From Planctomycetota bacterium (lineage in GTDB: Bacteria > Planctomycetota > UBA1135 > GCA-002686595), in NCBI GenBank assembly GCA_002683825.1, contig NYUD01000059.1, forward strand, positions 1 to 39,461: a stretch of 39,461 nucleotides of DNA, given 5' to 3'. Made by a program: the position numbers and the translations under genes. The notes beneath the pieces are model-generated. The model had not been told where the DNA came from. It searched no databases and saw nothing but the letters and a program-made list of their open reading frames with translations. Position 1 is the stretch's first letter; each line of letters opens with the position of its first letter. Of the stretch, positions 1-8,058 are shown piece by piece.

Positions 1-75
1 GGTCTGAGCCTCCTCGGTCTGAGCCTCCTCGGTCTGAGCCTCCTCGGTCTGAGCCTCCTCGGTCTGAGCCTCCTC
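1..75 (-). repeat. 15-bp in-frame tandem repeat (5 copies, continues past window edge)
   Basis: Five identical 15-bp units (plus-strand unit ggtctgagcctcctc) occupy bases 1-75. In the tex frame each unit encodes EEAQT. The unit length is a multiple of three, so copy-number change keeps the frame. The array is cut by the window edge, so its true length is unknown. Confidence 0.95.
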
Positions 76-1023
76 GGTCGAGGATCCGGCGCCACCGGAG
101 TCCTCTAGCGCCTCGCCGGAGGGTGGCACCGAAGCTTCCGGCGACGCTTCCTCCGTCGCAATGGCGGGAGCCTCTTGACCCTCTTCCGAGGGCTGGGCTG
201 CTTCGGTCGAAGCTTCGCTTTCCTGCACGCCCTTTCCCTCTTCCTCCTCGGCTCCAGCGGCTCCGGCAGGCAACGGTTCGACCAGAAGATCGGCCAGGTA
301 CCCGAGCCCCCGGTCGAGTGCGAGCTGTACCTCCGGCTCTGGCCTGCGGTGCGGCTGGAAGAGATCTTCGAGCTCGAAGCGGTCCATGCACGAACGCAAG
401 GCGCGCAGCGGATCCTTGGCCCGACCCTTGCCCTTGCCCTTGCTCTTGCTCTTGCCCTTGCCCTTGCTCTTGGTCTCCGCTGCAGCTGCAGCGTTCACCT
501 CGTTCACGCCTTCGTCCGCCGCCGTCGCGCCTTCGTCCGCCGCCGTCACGCCTTCGTCCGCCGCCGTCACGCCTTCGTCCGCCGCCGTCACGCCTTCGTC
601 GGCCGCCGTCACGCCTTCGTCCGCCGGCGTCGCGCCTTCGTCGGCCGGCGTCGCGCCTTCGTCGGCCGGCTCCGCGCCTTCGTCGGCCGGCTCCGCGCCT
701 CCGTCAGCCGTACCCGGGGACGACCCGGCGTCGGCAGCGGGTGTCTTGGCTCCGGCGCCTTCCTTCGCGGCATCGACTTTCTTCGATTGCTCCTCCAGGG
801 AACGTAGGAGGGAACCTCGACGGCGCTCGAGCTCTTCGAGCTGCTTCAAACGTCGCGCGAAGCGACGGAGTGTGCCGTCGTTGAAGGAACCGATCTCGGC
901 GCGCCGATAGCGCGCGATGTAGGGCACTTTCGAGCCCCTCCCCAAGAGTTCGAACACGCGCTCTGCGTGTTCGGTCTTGACGGAGAACTCTTTGGCCAGC
1001 GTCTCGACGATCGCTGAAGTCAC
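1..1023 (-). CDS. tex: Tex-family transcription accessory protein, N-terminal part (runs off window)
   Basis: Tex is a cytoplasmic RNA-binding protein with an N-terminal helical region, a YqgF-like nuclease fold, HhH repeats and a C-terminal S1 domain; only the N-terminal helical region is present. The frame starts at GTG 1023-1021 with GAGAGG six bases upstream and stays open to base 1 (341 codons). Residues 33-39 (VPYIARY), 62-69 (LEELERRR) and about 216-221 (ELEDLF), then a GLGYLADLL segment near 243, match conserved Tex N-terminal motifs in order. Between the EEQ motif near residue 78 and ELEDLF, where family members usually have about 25 residues, there are about 130: seven-residue acidic repeats (110-172) and a Lys/Gly/Ser run. 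A second acidic Ala/Glu-rich insert begins after about residue 250 and ends in EEAQT repeats. Family call is strong from motif order. Whether the rest of the protein is intact cannot be seen. Confidence 0.85.
   Translation of the reverse strand, partial: MTSAIVETLAKEFSVKTEHAERVFELLGRGSKVPYIARYRRAEIGSFNDGTLRRFARRLKQLEELERRRGSLLRSLEEQSKKVDAAKEGAGAKTPAADAGSSPGTADGGAEPADEGAEPADEGATPADEGATPADEGVTAADEGVTAADEGVTAADEGVTAADEGATAADEGVNEVNAAAAAETKSKGKGKSKSKGKGKGRAKDPLRALRSCMDRFELEDLFQPHRRPEPEVQLALDRGLGYLADLLVEPLPAGAAGAEEEEGKGVQESEASTEAAQPSEEGQEAPAIATEEASPEASVPPSGEALEDSGGAGSSTEEAQTEEAQTEEAQTEEAQTEEAQT
508..711 (-). repeat. 21-bp in-frame tandem repeat inside tex (9 full copies plus a degenerate one)
   Basis: Nine 21-bp units at 508-696 encode seven-residue repeats: ATAADEG, VTAADEG (four times), ATPADEG (twice) and AEPADEG (twice). 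A degenerate tenth unit follows to about 711. Units 529-591 are identical, and the outer units have drifted. Neighbouring bases 417-476 encode a separate Lys-Gly/Lys-Ser run. Confidence 0.95.
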
Positions 1024-1210
1024 GTTGAACCTCTCGGGAGGAGAAAGTTCCGATGGTCCGGGTCAAACCAGGACATTTGGAAAGGTTAGAGGGGTGGGGC
1101 GTGCCATCCGGCAAGCCCCGGGCATACCGCCGCCTACAATCCCGGCGGGCGGGAACGGCGGCGGGGGATGTTAGCTCCCTTCGTCCGAGCCGAATAGGGA
1201 CCCTGCGGGA

Positions 1211-1792
1211 TCAGATGGCAACGATCTGCACGAGCGCTTTTCCGAAACGGAAACCGGCGGCGTCGTCGTAGGCGGTCACGAGCTTTCCGTCTTTTTGAAC
1301 CTGGGTCCCTGTGTAGCGCGCTCCGGCCGCCTCGAGCGCTTTTTTCATCGCCGGATGACCCGTCACCCTTTTCCTCGAAACGACCCCCGCAGCGGCCAAG
1401 AGCCCGGTTGCCTCGCCCCACGCTCCGATGAGCTTTCCCTGGGCCTGGGCCTCCGAGGCCAGCCGTCGCGCGTCGGCGTTTTCCGCCATTTCGACCGCCC
1501 CGGGGCCACCGGCAACGAGCAGCCCGGCATAATCGCCCATACTGGCCTCTGAGAGATTCCCGTCGGCCTGGAATTCATCCTGCAGCTCTCCCGCGATGAG
1601 GTCTTCGTCGTTGCTGGAGACGGCGAACGTGCCCACGTGAACGTTGAAAAGCGCCGAGCGCGCATAGCGCAGGGTGGTTTCGGCATACCCGCCGGCGGGG
1701 ACGACCACGAGGATCGTGCTTTCGTAGCGGTGAACGACCAGGCCGTGCTCGTCGAGCTCGGCTTCGGTCGCAGAGTCATCCTTCTTGGCCAT
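1211..1792 (-). CDS. DJ-1/PfpI-like protein lacking the catalytic cysteine
   Basis: A 193-residue soluble protein with the DJ-1/PfpI layout: a first beta strand at 26-33 (STILVVVP), a GGPGAVEM segment at 95-102 and a nucleophile-elbow region at 120-137, followed by KRVTGHP. In active family members the elbow reads like A-I-C-H-G-P. Here the aligned segment is A-W-G-E-A-T (124-129), so the cysteine position is glycine and the histidine position is glutamate. From known family chemistry this argues against glyoxalase, deglycase or protease activity, so it is probably a non-catalytic homologue. No clear Shine-Dalgarno precedes the ATG. It lies 19 bp downstream of the propeller gene on the same strand, so co-transcription is likely. 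The fold call is fairly sure; the role is unknown. Confidence 0.75.
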   Translation of the reverse strand: MAKKDDSATEAELDEHGLVVHRYESTILVVVPAGGYAETTLRYARSALFNVHVGTFAVSSNDEDLIAGELQDEFQADGNLSEASMGDYAGLLVAGGPGAVEMAENADARRLASEAQAQGKLIGAWGEATGLLAAAGVVSRKRVTGHPAMKKALEAAGARYTGTQVQKDGKLVTAYDDAAGFRFGKALVQIVAI

Positions 1793-1811
1793 GATCGTCA
1801 GATCGGCGCGC

Positions 1812-2786
1812 TCATGCGGGCAGTTCGAACACCGAGGCGCGGGTCTCCTCAGCGAGGAGGCCGGCCCCCTGGGAGACTTGCCAGGCGATGCGCTCGTCGA
1901 GGCCCGGCAGGGTCATCTCGCCGAGGGTACGTCCCGAAAGGCCGTCCCGCACGGCCAGCATGGCGCCGTTGGCCACGTACAGCTTGCCGCTGTCCATGGA
2001 AATGCTGGTATCGAGCAGCTCGTCGGCCTCCTCGCCCAGTACCTCGCGCCACAGGGGATAGGCCTCGTCCCCGTCCGTACGGAAGGCCTCGAGACGGATC
2101 TCCTCGGGTCCGGGAGGACGGTGCATCGTAGGAACGCGGTTTCCCACGAGCAGAACCATCAGGCCATCGCTGCAGACCATGTCGTGGACGATGGGGTATT
2201 CGGGCTCGGCGAACTGGCTGACGAAATCGCCGCTCTCGACGTCGAGCCGCAGGATGCCCTGGCGCTTGCGTTCCGTTTCGGTGTAGACCACGTACGCGTG
2301 GGGTCCCACGCGACCGATGATGTGGTAGCGCTCGTTGCTACGGGAAAAATTCCAGACCTCGAACATCGGGGAGGTCATGATGCCGGCGACGCGACCGGGG
2401 GTGACGGTCACGCACATGTCGGCGCCGACGAGGGCCTGATCGAAGGTGTGGATCTCGCTGGCTCCGATCAGCTCGCCCGTCTTGAGGCTCATGCGCGCGA
2501 TGCGGTGGCCGGCATTTCCGGGTCCCAGGACGACCACATCCTCCTCGTCGCCCAGGCCGCTGCCGAAGCCACGCCCGTAGCCCACCTCGCAGGGCGACAG
2601 CCACAGGAGCTCGCCGCAGGAGCGGTCGTAGGCCCCGAGCTTGCCCGGGATCACATCATCGACCCATTTCCCCCCCACCGGGGGGTCGTAGCCGTGCAGG
2701 AAGACCGGTCCGGTCTCCCCTATAGCGATCCCATCGATCTCTCCCTGGAACTCGCGGCTCCAACGCCTGCGTGCTGTGCGCGCCAT
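1812..2786 (-). CDS. Soluble PQQ/WD40-like beta-propeller protein, function unknown
   Basis: A 324-residue protein without signal peptide or membrane segment. It shows repeated strand-turn patterns typical of PQQ-like or WD40-like propellers: LGAYDRSCGELLWL, ARMSLKTGELIGA, LRLDVESGDFV, LYVANGAMLAVRDGLSGRTLGEM. The pattern is an aromatic or aliphatic strand, Asp, a short loop with Gly, then a hydrophobic strand. No PQQ ligand or haem motif is visible. It sits between elongation factor G (63 bp upstream) and the DJ-1-like gene (19 bp downstream), all on the minus strand. A cytoplasmic binding or scaffold role would be a guess. Confidence 0.7.
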   Translation of the reverse strand: MARTARRRWSREFQGEIDGIAIGETGPVFLHGYDPPVGGKWVDDVIPGKLGAYDRSCGELLWLSPCEVGYGRGFGSGLGDEEDVVVLGPGNAGHRIARMSLKTGELIGASEIHTFDQALVGADMCVTVTPGRVAGIMTSPMFEVWNFSRSNERYHIIGRVGPHAYVVYTETERKRQGILRLDVESGDFVSQFAEPEYPIVHDMVCSDGLMVLLVGNRVPTMHRPPGPEEIRLEAFRTDGDEAYPLWREVLGEEADELLDTSISMDSGKLYVANGAMLAVRDGLSGRTLGEMTLPGLDERIAWQVSQGAGLLAEETRASVFELPA

Positions 2787-2849
2787 GGCGAGAGATGGTA
2801 CGAAGCGCCCACCGAGCCAGGAACAGTGAAGGGGCTTTGTTGGTCTGAA

Positions 2850-4955
<2,106 letters not shown>

Positions 4956-5095
4956 GATTCGATCTAGGTCCTGGGCTCGAGGCCCTCAGGGGAGGTGGGC
5001 GAAGGCTGGGGAGCACCTCCGACCAGGCGGGCGGGGGGGCCGAAGAAACTCGAAGGCAACTCTTCGGACGGATCCCGCCGCAATTTGAGCGAACC

Positions 5096-5124
5096 AGCCT
5101 AATCACAACTCAAAAAGTGTCAAT
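5096..5124 (-). promoter_or_regulatory. Sigma-70-type promoter candidate for fusA
   Basis: On the minus strand, TTGACA (5124-5119) is a perfect -35 box, followed by a 17-base spacer and TAGGCT (5101-5096), which keeps the key T1, A2 and T6 of the -10 box. It lies about 140 bases before the fusA ATG and just past the stop of the upstream gene. The assignment is by consensus only. Confidence 0.5.
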
Positions 5125-5133
5125 GGCGGCTCG

Positions 5134-5853
5134 TCAGGGAATCTCCTGGTCGCGAGAAACCGTCTGTCCGACACGCAGCTCTGCTTTCTCCACCCTTCTC
5201 CCCTGGGCAATGAAACCATGAAAGCGCATCGGCTTGCCCTCGCCGAAGGGGTCGTGCAGATAGACGTCCAGGCGATCGGTGCGCCCGAGAGAGGCTCCCT
5301 GGGAGAACGAGTCCCCCGGAGAGACCCGGGTGCTCTCCCGAAGAACGCCGCGCAGCTCGAGAATCTCGAGTTTTGCGACCTCGAGCACCAGGGTGACGCG
5401 CGAACCGTCTCCGGGGACGGGCTCGACGGCCAGAAGAACCGCGTCGACGGGCGCGAGGATCTCGGCCTCTCCCGCTCGCCGGAGTCCAACTCCAAAGCGA
5501 GTCTCGGCGCGCAGAACAAGGGGGTTCTGGCGATAACGATGCCCGGCGAAGATGACCTCCCACTCTCCGGCAAAGGGCAGTTCGAAGGCCACTAAACTCG
5601 CGTGCCCTTCGTGCGAGGAGGGGTAGGGAAAGGGAAAGACCGACCACCACAGACACACGGCCAGGGCGATCCAACCCTTCAGGCGTCCGCGCTGGAGCAG
5701 GGGGCGGTGCAGGAGGCACCAGACGAGAGAGAACAAGAAGAGCCCGGCGGCGAGAAGACCCGGGACGAACCAGAGGCCGTAGACCCGTATGGGCCCTTCT
5801 CCGCCCGGTCGCATGGCCAGGTAGCCGGTCAGAGCCGCAGCCAGACCACACAC
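5134..5853 (-). CDS. Membrane-anchored protein with degenerate M23-like domain
   Basis: Hydrophobic segments (GVCGLAAALTGYLAM, YGLWFVPGLLAAGLFLFSLVW, IALAVCLWWSVFPF) precede an extracytoplasmic beta-rich domain. Its pattern, with APVDAVLLAVEP, VTLVLEVAKLEILELRGV, VSPGDSFSQGASLGRTDR and a final VGQTVS, resembles LytM/M23 peptidases. The Zn-binding HxxxD and HxH residues are not visible, so activity is doubtful. The frame stays open far upstream, but that part is antisense-type shadow of the HMG-CoA reductase gene. The start is uncertain: GTG 5853 would begin inside the first membrane segment, while a TTG at 5967 would overlap HMG-CoA reductase by about 60 bases. It directly follows that gene and is probably co-transcribed. 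Confidence 0.6.
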   Translation of the reverse strand: MCGLAAALTGYLAMRPGGEGPIRVYGLWFVPGLLAAGLFLFSLVWCLLHRPLLQRGRLKGWIALAVCLWWSVFPFPYPSSHEGHASLVAFELPFAGEWEVIFAGHRYRQNPLVLRAETRFGVGLRRAGEAEILAPVDAVLLAVEPVPGDGSRVTLVLEVAKLEILELRGVLRESTRVSPGDSFSQGASLGRTDRLDVYLHDPFGEGKPMRFHGFIAQGRRVEKAELRVGQTVSRDQEIP

Positions 5854-5902
5854 CCCGAAGCCGGCCTTGGCCCAGGGCTCGAACCCCGTCTTCGGCTTCG
5901 AT

Positions 5903-7093
5903 TCAACTCGGGTGATTTCGTTCAGAGCTCGGTCGGTTGCGTCCCAGGCGTTCGTGGGCCGCCACAAATTCGTGGGTGCAGAAGGAGGCCAGGAGCGACA
6001 GATCGCCGGCGAGCACCACCGCCCCCAGGATCTCGGCGAACACGTTGGCTCCACCGTTGCCGCGAACCCCGAGCAAGTCCAGACATTCCGCGGCCGTGCC
6101 CTGCCCCGACCCGCCGCCGACGGTGCCGACGAGCAGGGAGGGCAGGTAGGCACTGGCGTAGAGATCTCCGGAGTCCGTCTCATCGAAGTCCAGAAAGCCC
6201 GTGGCGGACTCCGTCAGGTACGCGACGTCCTGTCCGCAGGCGACCATCACGGCCGCCAGACCGTTGGCCGATTGGATCAACTGGTTTTCCGTGGAAAGAC
6301 GCGCGAATCCAAGCTGATAGGTGCGGTGGATGCGCACGAAATCCGCAGGTGTAACCCGCAGCACTTCGCGCAACGGGGCAGCTGGAATGGTGACGTCACA
6401 AACCACCGTCCGACCGCGGCCGCGGATGAAGCTCAACGAGTTGGCCCGTTTCTCCACATCTTCGCCGTGGACGTAGCGCTCGCGAGCGCCGGTCTCCTCG
6501 GCCAGCAGCGCGGAGCACAGCTCGGCCGCGTGGGACGCCATGTTGATACCGATCGCATCGGCCGTCTCGAAGCTCAAACACAGAATCAAGCGACGCCCGA
6601 GCGGCTCGGGCATCACTTCTACGAGCCTACCGTGGCCCGTGATCGAAAGGGTGAGCTCGCGCATCCGCGCTTCGAGCTCGCGCGCCTTACCCGCAGCGGC
6701 GTGTGCTTGCGACGCGTCCCGATACACGAGCACCGGGTGCTGGGAGAGGCGTTCGCTGAGGACACGCGAGCGCGCCCCCCCACCGGCGTTCATCGCCTTC
6801 ATTCCACGGGAGTAGGAGGCGACCATTGCGCCCTCGGTCGTCGCCATGGGAACGACCACCTCACGCTCACCATCCGACGTGTCGACAAGGACCGGCCCCG
6901 CCAACCCTACAGGCACCTGTGCGAAGCCGACGATGTTCTCGATGTTGCCGCGCGCCGTTTCGATCGGAACCGGTAAGCCTTCGAGATGGGAGAGGGCTCG
7001 ACCGGCGATACGCTCGCACAGCTCGCGACGCGCGCCCACGACCTCTTCGCAGTAGTCGTCCGTTTTCGAGCGGGGGATGTGGAGCGAACTCAT
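5903..7093 (-). CDS. HMG-CoA reductase (class I-like)
   Basis: Reduces HMG-CoA to mevalonate with NAD(P)H, the committed step of the mevalonate isoprenoid pathway. Conserved blocks are in order: ENIVGFAQVPVGLAGP (52-67), TTEGAMVAS (85-93, catalytic Glu88), ADAIGINMAS (178-187), EKRANSLSFIRGRGR (214-228, catalytic Lys215), ACGQD (285-289, Asp289), GTVGGG (323-328) and the C-terminal His380 before an NRP motif. All four catalytic residues expected for class I enzymes are present. The 396-residue length fits a soluble catalytic domain without membrane anchor. No other mevalonate gene is in the window. The only close same-strand partner is the M23-like gene, so use in isoprenoid or secondary metabolism cannot be told from context. 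Confidence 0.92.
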   Translation of the reverse strand: MSSLHIPRSKTDDYCEEVVGARRELCERIAGRALSHLEGLPVPIETARGNIENIVGFAQVPVGLAGPVLVDTSDGEREVVVPMATTEGAMVASYSRGMKAMNAGGGARSRVLSERLSQHPVLVYRDASQAHAAAGKARELEARMRELTLSITGHGRLVEVMPEPLGRRLILCLSFETADAIGINMASHAAELCSALLAEETGARERYVHGEDVEKRANSLSFIRGRGRTVVCDVTIPAAPLREVLRVTPADFVRIHRTYQLGFARLSTENQLIQSANGLAAVMVACGQDVAYLTESATGFLDFDETDSGDLYASAYLPSLLVGTVGGGSGQGTAAECLDLLGVRGNGGANVFAEILGAVVLAGDLSLLASFCTHEFVAAHERLGRNRPSSERNHPS

Positions 7094-7166
7094 CGCAGAA
7101 ACCCGGGCGGGCGCCCGGTCACACCGTAACGGTGGCGTTTCGCGAGGGTTTTGGCCCCTCCGGACT

Positions 7167-7210
7167 AAAAAAAAAAAACGGGGCTGGAGGAGGAAGGACT
7201 CTCCAGCCCC
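7167..7210 (-). terminator. Strong intrinsic terminator on the minus strand
   Basis: A perfect 10-bp inverted repeat, ggggctggag (7180-7189) and ctccagcccc (7201-7210), with an 11-base loop. On the minus strand it is followed by C-to-G and then twelve T (plus-strand A run 7167-7178). This is a textbook rho-independent terminator only for leftward transcription. It lies upstream of the HMG-CoA reductase start, and no leftward gene is annotated to its right before the plus-strand guanine deaminase. Confidence 0.9.
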
Positions 7211-7420
7211 AGGATCCAGCGGTCTCCATCCCTAGGAGGCCATCACGAAGCACGTTTCCGAACGCCGACTCGCCCTTCCTCTCGTCAGGGGGTTTCCAGC
7301 CAATTGAGGGGGTATCGGGGGAGGAAACCCGGGGCGAAGCCAGCGTTCGCTTTTTTTCCGCTGGTTCCTCTCCCCTCCTCTAAGTACGTGAAAAGGGGCT
7401 TTTCAACCCCCGTTCCAGGG
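7167..7420 (-). ncRNA. Candidate small RNA ending at the orphan terminator
   Basis: The terminator at 7167-7210 implies a minus-strand transcript starting between it and guanine deaminase. This stretch has no convincing reading frame but holds nested inverted repeats: ccagcg/cgctgg (7340-7345 with 7359-7364), flanked by imperfectly complementary G-rich (7317-7327) and C/T-rich (7365-7378) arms, and a short ggggc hairpin near 7395-7410. A TTGAAA (7406-7401 on the minus strand) could serve as a -35 box, but no good -10 follows. I looked for signatures of tmRNA, SRP RNA, RNase P RNA and found none. The right boundary is a guess. An antisense transcript from guanine deaminase would explain the terminator equally well. 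Confidence 0.3.
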
Positions 7421-7512
7421 AAGAAGCCGGCGGTTGCGCGGGAACCTCCGTAGGGGCAACCGACTCGTCGCACTTGCCTGGACGCGCTCTTCCGGCTGAA
7501 CTTCCCCCAACC

Positions 7513-7980
7513 ATGGTCCTGACGGAGTCGATGAGAGAGGCCTTGCGGCTGGCGCAAGACTCCGTGGAAGCGGGCGGAGGTCCCTTCGGTGCGGTCATCG
7601 TTCGGGGAGACGAGATCGTGGCCGGCGGCTGCAACCAGGTGGTCGAAGCGCGCGACCCGACCGCCCACGCCGAGGTGCTGGCCATCAGGAATGCGGCACG
7701 AAAGCTCGGCACCCACGATCTCAGCGGCTGCCGTATCTACACGAGTTGTGAACCGTGTCCGATGTGCCTGGGGGCGATCTACTGGGCACGCCTGGAGTCG
7801 GTCACCTACGGTGCGCTCCGCTCCGACGCATCGGAAGTGGGCTTCGACGACGAGCTGATCTACGACGAGATCCAGCTTCCCCTCGAGGAGAGGCGCCTGA
7901 AGTTCGAGCAGGAGGGGCACGCAGAGGCACTGAAGGTGCTACGGGCGTGGAGGGCGAAGGCGGATCGGATGGAGTACTGA
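7513..7980 (+). CDS. guaD: Guanine deaminase (cytidine/deoxycytidylate deaminase fold)
   Basis: Hydrolyses guanine to xanthine and ammonia in purine salvage. The zinc motif is complete: TAHAEV (His and catalytic Glu) and SCEPCPMCLGAIYWAR (two Cys). The block after it, with DASEVGFDDELIYDEI, PLEERR and a C-terminal -EY, follows Bacillus subtilis GuaD and not tRNA adenosine deaminase TadA. With the ATG at 7513 the protein has 155 residues, matching the family length of about 156. An in-frame ATG at 7474 would add 13 residues with no family counterpart. No clear Shine-Dalgarno is seen for either start. It is the only plus-strand gene in the first 16 kb. Confidence 0.88.
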   Translation: MVLTESMREALRLAQDSVEAGGGPFGAVIVRGDEIVAGGCNQVVEARDPTAHAEVLAIRNAARKLGTHDLSGCRIYTSCEPCPMCLGAIYWARLESVTYGALRSDASEVGFDDELIYDEIQLPLEERRLKFEQEGHAEALKVLRAWRAKADRMEY

Positions 7981-7988
7981 GGAGGGGG

Positions 7989-8024
7989 GCTTGCACGGGT
8001 GGCTTCCAACCCGTGTACGCAAGC
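7989..8024. terminator. Hairpin between convergent genes, likely bidirectional terminator
   Basis: gcttgc-acgggt (7989-8000) pairs with acccgt (8009-8014) and gcaagc (8019-8024), with a four-base bulge and an 8-base loop. It sits nine bases after the guanine deaminase stop and before the 3' end of the converging M14 peptidase gene. There is no T-run, so intrinsic termination is not certain. Confidence 0.5.
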
Positions 8025-8058
8025 ATGCTGCGCACGGGCGCAGTGCCCCACCCCGGGC

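Noticed and set aside
508..711. CRISPR array
   Set aside because: The 21-bp units are contiguous without spacers and encode a protein repeat in frame.
5854..6183. N-terminal extension of the M23-like gene
   Set aside because: The in-frame extension lies inside HMG-CoA reductase in another frame and reads as Cys/Ser/Pro/Arg-rich shadow sequence.
7250..7290. Hammerhead-like core on the minus strand (CTGACGAG ... GAAAC)
   Set aside because: The intervening bases do not form stem II and no proper cleavage-site stem is present.
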